Positions 51,334-59,642 of a stretch of 64,000 nucleotides of DNA are shown piece after piece (the first letter of the stretch is position 1; every line of letters begins with the position of its first letter). Origin of the DNA: Actinomadura rifamycini DSM 43936 (GTDB taxonomy: Bacteria > Actinomycetota > Actinomycetes > Streptosporangiales > Streptosporangiaceae); assembly GCF_000425065.1 (NCBI RefSeq), contig NZ_AULB01000010.1:248001-312000 (forward strand), in the 5' to 3' direction. Under the pieces are notes generated by a model. That model was not told where the DNA came from. It saw only the letters and a program-made list of their open reading frames with translations, and searched no databases. A program made the position numbers and the translations under genes.

Positions 51334-52025
51334 TCGCGGTCCGCCAGCCGGCGCAGCGCGTCGGCCGACCGGACGACGATCACGTTGCGGGCGACGTCGA
51401 GGCCGCCGCGGACGGACTCCGCGGTGAGGATCTGCGCGACCTTGCGGCGGCCCATCCCGGCCCACCGCCCGAGGTCCTGCTGGGACACCGGGAGCCGTAC
51501 CTCGACGCCCGCGGCGGCCCCGTCCCCGGGGCCGCCGTCCTCGGCGAGCGGGGAGCCGAACCGCGACGTCAGGCGCAGCAGCCGGCCGGCGAGGCGGCGC
51601 TCGGGGTCGTCGGGGAAGTGCGCGACGCGGAGCTCGTCGGCGTCGCGGAGCCGTTCGGCGAGGACGGCCGCGACCGCCCAGACCGTCCCGGGGTGGGCGT
51701 CCAGGACGCGGCGGAACCGGTCGGCGGTCAGCCTGGTCGCCTCCACCGCGGTGAGCGCCTCGGCGTTGGCGTGCCGGACGCCGCCGTCGACGGCCTCCAG
51801 CTCGCCGACGAGGTCGCCCGGCCCGAGCACGTCCAGGATCGCGACGTCGCCCGCGCGGTCCACCCACACCTTCACGGCGCCGCGGTGCAGGACGAAGACC
51901 TGGGACGTGTGGGTGTGCTCGCGCACGAGGAACGCCCCCGGCTTCATCATCACGGTCGTCCCCTCGCGCCGCAGCGCCTCCCGGGCGCGCTCGGGCAGCG
52001 CGTCCCAGAAGCGGGTGAGCTCCAT
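51330..52025 (-). CDS. Crp/Fnr-family transcriptional regulator
   Basis: 231 residues from ATG 52025. Cyclic-nucleotide-binding domain about 5-120: EHTHTSQVFVLHRGAVKVWVD, then the phosphate-binding cassette LGPGDLVGELEAVDGGVRHANAEAL with the Arg kept. The dimer helix and Crp-type winged helix follow (VRLPVSQQDLGRWAGMGRRKVAQILTAE). It lacks Cys clusters, so it is a CRP-like and not an FNR-like sensor. It is 82 bp downstream of the CRP-STAND gene on the same strand, and its N-terminal architecture resembles that protein's first 250 residues. Confidence 0.9.
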   Translation of the reverse strand: MELTRFWDALPERAREALRREGTTVMMKPGAFLVREHTHTSQVFVLHRGAVKVWVDRAGDVAILDVLGPGDLVGELEAVDGGVRHANAEALTAVEATRLTADRFRRVLDAHPGTVWAVAAVLAERLRDADELRVAHFPDDPERRLAGRLLRLTSRFGSPLAEDGGPGDGAAAGVEVRLPVSQQDLGRWAGMGRRKVAQILTAESVRGGLDVARNVIVVRSADALRRLADRD

Positions 52026-52107
52026 GTCGCCTCCTCGCGGGACCCGGCGGGGTCACGGGTCCCGGACCCAGTCAACGCCGCGATGCGGCACGAGTCAGCG
52101 TCTTCCG

Positions 52108-55100
52108 TCACATCTCCAGGGATCGGTCCGATTCGAGCCACTTGTCGAGGGCGCGGACGCGGCGGGCGCAGTCGGCGGCGGCGTCCGCGTCGCCGAGCGC
52201 CCGGTACGACGCGGCCTGCAGCCGGAGCGCCTCGCGCCGCCCCGGATGGTCGTCCATGTCGCGGCGGATGGCGATCTCGGCGTCGAAGTGCGCGGCCGCC
52301 CGCGCGTGCTCGCCGCGCAGCTGCGACGCGCGCGCCATCGCGTGCAGCGCGTACGCCTGCTCGCGGGCGTCGCCGAGCTCGGCCGCGAGGTCCAGCGCCC
52401 GCCGCGCCGTCTCGAGGGCGTCGTCGGCGCGGCCGAGGTCCAGGTGGACGGCGGCGAGGTGCACCAGCGCGGTTCCCTCGGCGTACCGGTCGCCCGCCTC
52501 GCCGATGAGCCGCAGCGCCTCCAGGCCGACGCGCAGGGCGTCGTGCGGGCGGCCGCTGCGGCGCAGCACCAGCGCGAGGGTGTCGGTGCCGACGCCGAGC
52601 CCGTGCCGGTCGCCGGCGGCGCGGCGGATGCCCAGCGCCTGCTGCGCGGCCCGCTCGGCGTCCTCCGGCAGCCCGAGCCGCAGGTAGGTGCGGGCGAGGC
52701 TGCCGAGCGTGCCGGCCAGCCTGCCGCGGGCGCCGAGCCGGTGCCACAGGTCGAGGGCCTCCAGGCCGAGGACGAACGCCTCCTGCGGGCGCCCGAGGCG
52801 GCGCATCACCACCGACAGCTGCTCCAGGTCGTTGGCCTCGCCGTGCCGGTCGCCGATCTCCCGGCGCACCTCGAGCGCGTGCAGCAGGTGCTCGCGGGCC
52901 TCCCGGTGGCGGCCGTGCCGCAGGTGGACGACGCCGATCTGCGCGAGCGTCTCGGCCTCGCCGTGCCGGTCGCCGACGTCGCGGTGCAGGCGCAGGGCGT
53001 CCCCGCAGTAGGTGAACGCCTCCGCGAACCGCGCCGCGTCGCACGTCAGCATCCCGAGGGTGGTGAGCGCGCGCGCCTCCCCGTGGCGCGCGCCCAGTGC
53101 GCGGTACGTGCGCAGGGCCTGTTCGGCGTCCTGCATGGCCAGGTCGCGCTGGCCGAGGGAGGCGTGCATGCGCGCCAGGAGGGTGAGCGCCTGCGCCGCG
53201 CCGAGCTGGTCGGCTTGTTCTTGGCGGATGTAAAGGGCCTCCAGGGCGTACAGGACGGCGTCCCGGACGTTCCCCCAGCGGCGGTGGACCCTCGCCAGGG
53301 TGAACAGGGTTCCCGCCACGCCGGGCATGTCGCCGATGCGCCTGCGTATGGCGAGCGCCCGGTCCGCGTGTTCGAGGGCCCGTTCGTGGTCGGAAAGCCC
53401 CACGTGCGCGCGGGCGAGCGTGTCGTGCGCCTGGGCGACGCCCGCGTCGTCTCCGAGCTCGCCGTGGGCGGCGAGGGCGCAGCGGGCGTGGTCGATGGCG
53501 GTCGGGTACCGGCCCAGGGCGGCGTGCACGTCGGCGAGCGTCGCCAGGGTCGCGGCCTCCCCGTACCGGTCGGGCGGGTCGACGGCGCGGAACCCGCGCC
53601 GCGCGTCCTCCCCGTACCCGACGGCCTGCTGGGCGCGGTCGAGCTCGACGTGCGCGACGGCGAGGTCGTGCAGCATGACGGCGGCGGCCGCCCAGTCCTC
53701 CTCGGCGCGCGCCGCGCGCAGGCCGGCCTGCAGGACCGCGACGTTGTCCTCGCCGTACCGACGGAGACGCTGGAAGTCGAACAGGGCGTCGGCGAGTTCC
53801 CAGCACGTCCGGTGCAGGCCGAGCCGGGCCGCCTGGTGCACGGCCGCGACGAGGTTGCGCCGCTCGGCCTCGAACCAGGCGAGCCCGGCGGCCCGCGCGT
53901 CCCGGTCGGGAGCCGGTCGGGACGCCCGCACCCGGGCGCCCGCGGCCGGGCCCGGCGCCGCGGCGGGGCGGGCGGGGGCCCCGAGCCGCCCCCCCGCCGC
54001 CCGCGCCCCCGCCAGGTACGCGGCCAGCAGCCGCCGCTGCGCGGCCTGCAGGTCGCTGTCGTCGTCCTCGACGAGCGCGCGCCCCCGCGCGAACTCGCGG
54101 AGCAGGTCGTGCATCCGGTAGCGGCCGGGCGCGGTGTCCCGGACCAGGTACGCCTGCCGCAGGCCCTCCAGGCAGTCGCGCGCCCCGTCCTCGGTCCGGC
54201 CCATGAGGGCGGCGAGGGCCGCGGCGGTGAAGTCGGGCCCGGCGACGAGCCCGAGCCTGCGGAACGCCTCCCGCTGGTCGGGGCCCAGCCCCCGGTAGGC
54301 CACCTCGAAGGTCGGGCTCAGGACGCCCTGGAGCGCGCCGCCCGGAGCCGCCGGGCCCCGGACGCCGTCCCGGGCGCCCCCGCCGGACGTGCCGGGCGCG
54401 GTCTCCTCGTCGTGCGCCGTCAGCTCCCGGACCGTCTCCGCGATGGACTCGTCCGGGTTCTCGGCGAGCCGGCCCGCCATCACCGCCAGGGCCAGCGGCA
54501 GCCGGCCGCACTCGCGGGCCAGCCGGGCGAGCGGCCGCCGCTCCCCCCGCACCCGCGGGTCGTCCGGCCCGAGCACGCCCGCGATCAGGTCCTCGGCCTC
54601 CTGCGCCGCCAGTTCCCGCAGCTCCAGCGTGCGGACGTCCGTGCCGCGCAGCAGCGGCGGGAGCCGGCGGCGGCTCGTCACGATCACCAGGCCGGACGCC
54701 GCCGCCGACAGCAGCGGGCCCACCTGCTCGGGACCGGCGGCGTTGTCGAGGATCAGCAGCATCCGGCGGTCGGCCAGCAGCGACCGGCACTGCGCCGCCA
54801 GGCCCGCCTCGGTGCGCGGCAGTTGGTCGCCGGGGACGCCCGCCGCGCGCAGCACCTGCCCCATCGCCTCACCGGGCGTGGCGGGGGCGCGGGACGTCCC
54901 GCGCAGATCGGTGAACAGGATCCCGTCGGGGAACCGCCCGGCCGTCCGGTGCGCCCAGTGCAGCGCCAGCGCCGTCTTGCCGACCCCGGCCATGCCCTGG
55001 ACGACGACCGCGCGCGGCCACTCGGCCTGCGCGACGAGCATGTCGAGCTTGCGCAGGCTGACGTCGCGGCCGGTGAAGAAGGGGTTGTCCGCGGGGAGCC

Positions 55101-55983
55101 CCGCCAGGTCGGGCCGCGCACCGGACGGCTCCAGCCGCACGGGTTCGCGCGCGGCGAGCCCGCCGGGCTCCGGCGGCGCGGGGGCGTGCTCGACGGCCGG
55201 CCACTCGTCGCCCCAGGGGCTGGCGGCGCGGCGCAGCCGCTCCGGATCCAGGACGATCAGCGGGCGGGGGCGCCGGTCCAGGATGCCCTTGGCGCGCCAC
55301 AGCCGGAACCAGCGGACGAGCGTCTCGCGGGAGATCCCCGCCCAGTTCGCCAGCTCGGCCTGGCTGAGCCGCAGCGGGACCTCCAGCCCGCGCGAGGTGC
55401 GCTCCCCGAACCGGTGGACCAGCTCGAGCAGGTGGTAGGCGAGGCGCTGCGGATGGTCGGCGGCGCGCACGGCGTGCCGGCGGCCGCCGTAGGTGACGGT
55501 CTGCGAGACGGCGTGCATCATCGCCTCGGCGACCCGCGGGTTGGCGGCCAGCAGGCGGCGGAACGTGCGGCGCTCCACCCGGAGCGCCACGACGTGGTCG
55601 AGCGCGGCGACCGTCCCGCGCTGGGGGTGCCCCCACGGGCCGAGGACGCCGACGAGGTCGCCGGGCCCGAACAGGTCGATGATCGACTGGTCGCCCTCGC
55701 TGGAGTCGACGAACTCCTTGGCGACGGCGTTGCCCGCCGCCCGCGGCACCTCCTTGAACAGGACGTACACCGCGGGGGCCGCCACGCCCTGGTGGCACAG
55801 CGTCCCCCGCGGCGGGACGGTCGTGGTGCGGCCCATCGCCCGCAGGGCCTGCCGGTCCGCGGGCGCGAGCCGCGCCCAGAAGCTGCCCGGGCGCACGCCG
55901 TGCCCCGGATCATGGCCCGGGTCCGGGTCCGCGCCGTGATCCGGGCCGGGCGCGAGCGGGTGCTCGAGAGGATGCTCCAGCAC
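52108..55983 (-). CDS. CRP-like sensor fused to NB-ARC ATPase and TPR repeats (STAND protein)
   Basis: 1291 residues from GTG 55983. Domains in order: cyclic-nucleotide-binding fold, about 34-165 (FGPGDLVGVLGPWGHPQRGTV); Crp-type winged helix, about 175-255 (RLSQAELANWAGISRETLVRWF); NB-ARC, about 300-640, with Walker A GMAGVGKTALA (330-340), Walker B RMLLILDNA (407-415), VIVTSRR, GRLPLAL and MHD (624-626); then a helical region and about a dozen roughly 40-residue TPR units (720-1270). STAND proteins switch from ADP to ATP form and oligomerise; SARP/AfsR-type relatives have a BTAD or OmpR domain where this one has a full CRP regulator. The preceding small membrane protein gene ends 3 nt upstream, so the two are coupled. 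Defence or signalling role inferred. Confidence 0.88.
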   Translation of the reverse strand: MLEHPLEHPLAPGPDHGADPDPGHDPGHGVRPGSFWARLAPADRQALRAMGRTTTVPPRGTLCHQGVAAPAVYVLFKEVPRAAGNAVAKEFVDSSEGDQSIIDLFGPGDLVGVLGPWGHPQRGTVAALDHVVALRVERRTFRRLLAANPRVAEAMMHAVSQTVTYGGRRHAVRAADHPQRLAYHLLELVHRFGERTSRGLEVPLRLSQAELANWAGISRETLVRWFRLWRAKGILDRRPRPLIVLDPERLRRAASPWGDEWPAVEHAPAPPEPGGLAAREPVRLEPSGARPDLAGLPADNPFFTGRDVSLRKLDMLVAQAEWPRAVVVQGMAGVGKTALALHWAHRTAGRFPDGILFTDLRGTSRAPATPGEAMGQVLRAAGVPGDQLPRTEAGLAAQCRSLLADRRMLLILDNAAGPEQVGPLLSAAASGLVIVTSRRRLPPLLRGTDVRTLELRELAAQEAEDLIAGVLGPDDPRVRGERRPLARLARECGRLPLALAVMAGRLAENPDESIAETVRELTAHDEETAPGTSGGGARDGVRGPAAPGGALQGVLSPTFEVAYRGLGPDQREAFRRLGLVAGPDFTAAALAALMGRTEDGARDCLEGLRQAYLVRDTAPGRYRMHDLLREFARGRALVEDDDSDLQAAQRRLLAAYLAGARAAGGRLGAPARPAAAPGPAAGARVRASRPAPDRDARAAGLAWFEAERRNLVAAVHQAARLGLHRTCWELADALFDFQRLRRYGEDNVAVLQAGLRAARAEEDWAAAAVMLHDLAVAHVELDRAQQAVGYGEDARRGFRAVDPPDRYGEAATLATLADVHAALGRYPTAIDHARCALAAHGELGDDAGVAQAHDTLARAHVGLSDHERALEHADRALAIRRRIGDMPGVAGTLFTLARVHRRWGNVRDAVLYALEALYIRQEQADQLGAAQALTLLARMHASLGQRDLAMQDAEQALRTYRALGARHGEARALTTLGMLTCDAARFAEAFTYCGDALRLHRDVGDRHGEAETLAQIGVVHLRHGRHREAREHLLHALEVRREIGDRHGEANDLEQLSVVMRRLGRPQEAFVLGLEALDLWHRLGARGRLAGTLGSLARTYLRLGLPEDAERAAQQALGIRRAAGDRHGLGVGTDTLALVLRRSGRPHDALRVGLEALRLIGEAGDRYAEGTALVHLAAVHLDLGRADDALETARRALDLAAELGDAREQAYALHAMARASQLRGEHARAAAHFDAEIAIRRDMDDHPGRREALRLQAASYRALGDADAAADCARRVRALDKWLESDRSLEM

Positions 55984-55986
55984 GGG

Positions 55987-56493
55987 TCACCCGCCGCCCG
56001 CCGCCGCCGCGAGCGACCAGAACAGGAACAGCACCGCGGTCGTCACGGCCCATGCGACCGCCCGCCAGGACAGCTCGCCGCAGCGGTGCGCGGCCGACAG
56101 CAGCCGCCGCAGCTCCCGGTCGCGGACCGCCGCGTCGAGCGCGGCGGCCGACGCGAACGTCGTCCACGGCACCGCCGGGTCGACCGGCGCGCCGGTGCGG
56201 CCGCGGACCTCGCCGAGCACCGCCACCAGCGTCCGGCGGGACCGGACGGTGAACGCCGCCGAGGCCGCGAACGCCCCGGCGAGCACGGGGAGCAGCGCCA
56301 GCGCGGCGGGGCCGGGCGGCCCGGCCGTCAGGCGCGTGGCGGTGCCGACCAGCACCAGGGTGAGCAGCACCGCCGCGATCGCGGCGTCCTGCCCGCAGAG
56401 CCGGACCAGCGCGCACGCCTGCCCGAGGAGGTCCTCGGGCGGCTCCGGGCGCGGTCCGGGACGTGACGCGGCGACCCGCCGATCCACCTGCAT
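55987..56493 (-). CDS. Small membrane protein resembling Pycsar TM effectors (DUF5706-like)
   Basis: 168 residues from ATG 56493; the start is not certain, as a longer frame runs to 56577. Layout: an N-terminal helix leading into two membrane helices (CGQDAAIAAVLLTLVLVGT, ALALLPVLAGAFAASAAF), a cytoplasmic segment of about 60 residues (PWTTFASAAALDAAVRDREL, RRLLSAAHRCGEL) and a last membrane helix (WRAVAWAVTTAVLFLFWSL). That order and the ...RELRRLSxxxHxK-like segment before the third helix resemble Pycsar effector domains, which depolarise membranes on cyclic-nucleotide sensing. The similarity is by eye and weak. It is translationally coupled to the CRP-STAND gene. Confidence 0.5.
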   Translation of the reverse strand: MQVDRRVAASRPGPRPEPPEDLLGQACALVRLCGQDAAIAAVLLTLVLVGTATRLTAGPPGPAALALLPVLAGAFAASAAFTVRSRRTLVAVLGEVRGRTGAPVDPAVPWTTFASAAALDAAVRDRELRRLLSAAHRCGELSWRAVAWAVTTAVLFLFWSLAAAAGGG

Positions 56494-56584
56494 CGTCCCA
56501 CCGTCCTCGCGGTCGAACCTGATCTGCCAATCACCATGGTGCGGCCGCGGCCGGAACTTTTCCGCCCACCGGCGCACACTGCGG

Positions 56585-56602
56585 CTGAGTCACGTGACGC
56601 AG
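56585..56602. promoter_or_regulatory. 18-bp palindrome in front of the membrane protein/CRP-STAND unit
   Basis: CTGAGTCACGTGACGCAG is symmetric at 16 of 18 positions with a perfect GTCACGTGAC core. It lies 92 bp before the small membrane protein start and 98 bp before the divergent MBL gene, so it could be an operator for either. Confidence 0.4.
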
Positions 56603-56699
56603 ACCCGCCGCGCCCGCGCGGCCCGGCCGGACCGCGCCCGCCGCGCCCGATGGTGGAAGATGGTCGTCCGGCATCGAACGCGGCCATCGAGGAGGACCC

Positions 56700-57365
56700 A
56701 TGACCTACACGGGGAACGTCGAGCCCGGCGGGCGGCCCGACGTCCGGGAACTGCCGGGCCTGACGGTCACGAAGGTCTCGGTGGGCCCGTACGACAACAA
56801 CGCCTACCTGCTGCGCTGCACCGCCACGGGCGAGCGGCTGCTGATCGACGCGGCCAACGAGGCGTCCCGGCTGCTGGAGCTGGTCGGCGACGGCCCGCTC
56901 GCCCGGATCGTCACCACCCACCGGCACCAGGACCACTGGATGGCGCTGAGCGAGGTGGCGCGGGCGACCGGCGCGCCCGTCGCCGCGCACCCCCGCGACG
57001 CCGAGGCGCTGCCCGAGCCCGTCGCCGAGCCCGTCGAGGACGGCGACACCGTCCGGGTCGGACGCGCCGCGCTCGAGGTGATCCACCTGCGCGGGCACAC
57101 GCCCGGCTCGATCGCGCTGCTGTACGACGCGGGCGGGGAGCTCGCCGACCGGCCGCACCTGTTCACCGGGGACAGCCTGTTCCCCGGCGGCGTCGGCAAC
57201 ACCTGGGGCGACCCGACGCTGTTCGAGCAGCTCCTCGGCGACGTGGAGGAGCGGCTGTTCGCGCGGCTCCCGGACGCCACCTGGTTCTATCCGGGGCACG
57301 GCAAGGACTCGACGCTCGGCCGCGAGCGCCCCGCGCTGCCGGAGTGGCGCGCCCGCGGCTGGTGA
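56700..57365 (+). CDS. MBL-fold metallo-hydrolase (glyoxalase-II-like)
   Basis: 221 residues from ATG 56700, with GAGGAGGACCC just upstream. Metal motif TTHRHQDHWMAL (HxHxDH with Arg/Gln inside), LRGHTPGSIALLYD for the third His, LFTGDSLFPGGVGNTWGDP for the Asp and FYPGHGKDSTLG for the last His. The binuclear site is complete. It resembles small glyoxalase-II/rhodanese-type MBL proteins; the thiol cofactor in this organism would be mycothiol. It is divergent from the membrane-protein/CRP-STAND unit and likely not part of it. Confidence 0.9.
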   Translation: MTYTGNVEPGGRPDVRELPGLTVTKVSVGPYDNNAYLLRCTATGERLLIDAANEASRLLELVGDGPLARIVTTHRHQDHWMALSEVARATGAPVAAHPRDAEALPEPVAEPVEDGDTVRVGRAALEVIHLRGHTPGSIALLYDAGGELADRPHLFTGDSLFPGGVGNTWGDPTLFEQLLGDVEERLFARLPDATWFYPGHGKDSTLGRERPALPEWRARGW

Positions 57366-57528
57366 CCGCCCCCGCGCGCACGGCCGCACCCGGCCGCCGT
57401 CCCGTCCGGAACAACCGGCGGGGAGTGTTCGTTTCTCAAGGCACACTTCCGGCGGCCAGGAGAACGACATCCACGACATCGACGAGGTCGATCCGGGCCC
57501 GGCGCTGCACTACCCGGCCGGTTCCCTC

Positions 57529-58059
57529 GTGCTCGTCGCCGGCCTGCCCGGCGCCGGCAAGAGCACGCTGCTGAACCGGCTCTACGGCCTGCGCGGAGAC
57601 GAGACCGCACCGGTGCCCGCGGGTGACGTGCTGGTGATCGACTCGGGGCAGGCCCGCAACTGGTGGGCGCGTCGGCTGCGTCCGCTGCCCGCGGTCCTGC
57701 GCACCCCGCTGATCCACACCACGCACGTGTGGCGGATCGGCCGGGCCGTGCTGCGCGGCCGCGGCGTCGTCGCGCACACCCGCGGCACCTGGCCGCACAT
57801 CCTGCACCTGTTCGCGTGGATGGCGCGGCTGCACGGCGGCGGCGTCCACCTGATCCTCATCGACGTCGACCCGGAGACGGCGCGGGCCGGGCAGTTCGCC
57901 CGCGGCCGCGTGGTCACCCGCACGACGTTCCAGCGGCACTGCCGCCGCTGGCGGCCGCTGCTCGACAGCGCCCGCGGCGGCACGGTCCCGCCCGCCGCCG
58001 GGGTCACCGTCCTCGACCGCGACACCGCCGACAAGCTGCAGGTCATCCGCTTCCACTGA
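57529..58059 (+). CDS. P-loop NTPase (kinase-like AAA domain), true start probably upstream at a non-canonical codon
   Basis: GTG 57529 gives 176 residues starting MLVAGLPGAGKSTLLNRLYG, cutting straight into the first beta strand. Upstream in the same frame HDIDEVDPGPALHYPAGSLV reads as protein, with no ATG/GTG/TTG before it. An AGGAGA (57459-57464) is placed 4 nt before ATC 57469, suggesting an ATC start or a sequence error. The rest: GRGVVAHTRGTWPHILHLFAWMA, LHLILIDVDPETARAGQFARGR-like lid region and LDRDTADKLQVI. It resembles small zeta-toxin/adenylylsulphate-kinase-type ATPases of actinobacteria, of unknown substrate. Confidence 0.65.
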   Translation: MLVAGLPGAGKSTLLNRLYGLRGDETAPVPAGDVLVIDSGQARNWWARRLRPLPAVLRTPLIHTTHVWRIGRAVLRGRGVVAHTRGTWPHILHLFAWMARLHGGGVHLILIDVDPETARAGQFARGRVVTRTTFQRHCRRWRPLLDSARGGTVPPAAGVTVLDRDTADKLQVIRFH

Positions 58060-58091
58060 GCCCGCGCCCCGGCGCCCCCCCGGGCCCGGGG

Positions 58092-59405
58092 TCACCGCAG
58101 GCCGGCGAACCAGCGGACCGTCCGGCCCGTCGCCGCCACGTTCGACCCGAGGTGCCGCGACCCCTCGTGGAGCCGGTCGTCCAGATCGACGACGGACACC
58201 GGCGCGCCGCGCTCCCGCAAGGACGCCGCGCAGGCCGCGGTGTTCGCGGTGACCGCCTGCTCGTCGCCGTCCATCCGGTACAGCCGGACGGGCGCGCGCG
58301 GCGTCCAGGCCGTGCAGACCTCGGCGTCCACGCGGAGCCCCTCGGCGAACGTCCCCGACGGGTGCCGCAGCAGGTCCATGCCCCGCGGGGTGAGCAGCTC
58401 CTCGAGGGTCCCGGGGAGTCCCCGGAGCATGACGGGGCCGGGCGTGGTCCCGTCGAAGTACTTCTCGACGCGGGCGGCGTAGGGCGTCCGGAAAAGCTCC
58501 GACGGCTCGCGGTAGACGCCGCCGTAGACCCGGTTCCAGGACGTGAGCAGGTACGCGGCGTAGGCGACGCCCATCCTGGGGTCGATCTCGCCGTTCAGCA
58601 GCGCGGGCAGCTCCGCGCCGCGGAAGTCGTAGGCGCCGCTGACCGGCGCCACCGCGCGGACCCGGAACCGCCGGTCGGCGCCCTCCTGGAGCGCCCGCGC
58701 CAGCCCCAGCGCGGACGAGGCGCCCTGCGAGAACCCGGTGACCAGGACGTCCCGCTCGAGCGCGCGGCCGCGGCGCGGCGCGAACGCGCGGGCCGCCCGC
58801 AGCATGTCCAGCGCCGCCGACGTCTCGGACGGCACGTGCTTCCACGGGTGGACGCCCGGTCCCTCGCCGAGGCCCAGGTAGTCGGGGGCGACGGCGGCGA
58901 ACCCGGCGGCGCCGAAGGCGACGGCCGGGCCGCGCGCCCACGCGTCGTCCGCGACCGAGGGCGCGTCCGGCTTGTAGCTCGTCGTCCCGTGCGTGTAGGA
59001 GACCGTGCGCAGCCGCCGCTCGGCGCTCCGCGGGAGCACCAGCAGGCCGCTCGCGACGGTCGGCCGGCCGTGCGCGTCGATCGTCCGGTAGACGAGCCGG
59101 TAGGCGTCCGTTCCGTACCGGACGGACGCGGTGTCGAAGCCGGCGCCCGCCAGCCACGGGCGGATCTCGGCGGCGGTCATGCCGCCGAGGTGCCGTGCCG
59201 ACACCGGGCTCCCCCGGCGCGCGTCGGTGTGCCCGGGCGCGGCGGCCGCGGCCGCGGCGGCGTCCGCGCGGGGCGGGGTGTCGGCGGCCAGCGCGCCGGC
59301 GGTGACGGCGCCGGCGACGAGGGCTCCCGCGGCGAGGCCGGCGGCGACGCGGGCGGCCGGGCGGGCGGTCGGGCGGGCGGTGGTGCGGGCGGTGGTGCGG
59401 GGCAT
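58092..59405 (-). CDS. Secreted lipase-family alpha/beta hydrolase
   Basis: 437 residues from ATG 59405, with GGAAGGGAAACC upstream. The signal region is Arg/Ala/Thr-rich (TTARTTARPTARPAARV) followed by a hydrophobic core and AADTPPRA. The catalytic domain follows the secretory lipase (LIP, PF03583) pattern: TVSYTHGTTSYKPDAPS, nucleophile TGFSQGASSALGLA, acid in RLYRMDGDEQAV and His in LHEGSRHLGS. It hydrolyses acylglycerols or other esters outside the cell. It is convergent with the P-loop gene and divergent from mscR. Confidence 0.88.
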   Translation of the reverse strand: MPRTTARTTARPTARPAARVAAGLAAGALVAGAVTAGALAADTPPRADAAAAAAAAPGHTDARRGSPVSARHLGGMTAAEIRPWLAGAGFDTASVRYGTDAYRLVYRTIDAHGRPTVASGLLVLPRSAERRLRTVSYTHGTTSYKPDAPSVADDAWARGPAVAFGAAGFAAVAPDYLGLGEGPGVHPWKHVPSETSAALDMLRAARAFAPRRGRALERDVLVTGFSQGASSALGLARALQEGADRRFRVRAVAPVSGAYDFRGAELPALLNGEIDPRMGVAYAAYLLTSWNRVYGGVYREPSELFRTPYAARVEKYFDGTTPGPVMLRGLPGTLEELLTPRGMDLLRHPSGTFAEGLRVDAEVCTAWTPRAPVRLYRMDGDEQAVTANTAACAASLRERGAPVSVVDLDDRLHEGSRHLGSNVAATGRTVRWFAGLR

Positions 59406-59642
59406 CGGTTTCCCTTCCGTGTTCGGTCCCCCCAGCCTTCAGGCGCCGCCGCCGCGCCCTCCACACCCGCGCTGGTGATCTTCGGACCGCTACCTGAGCG
59501 GGTGCGGTGTCCCCGCGTGGTCGTGCCTCGCCGCCCCCGGCCCGGGCGGAAGCACTTTTTCCGGTCGATGAAAGTGGCGTGTGACGGGCGGGGCGGGGAT
59601 TAATAGGGTCGTCGGACACCGCTACGACGAGGAGACACGAGC

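Noticed and set aside
51385..56466. Very long open plus-strand frame (about 1690 codons) opposite the CRP-STAND gene
   Set aside because: GC-rich third positions of the real minus-strand gene keep the opposite frame open; its translation is compositionally biased Arg/Ala/Val sequence without domains.
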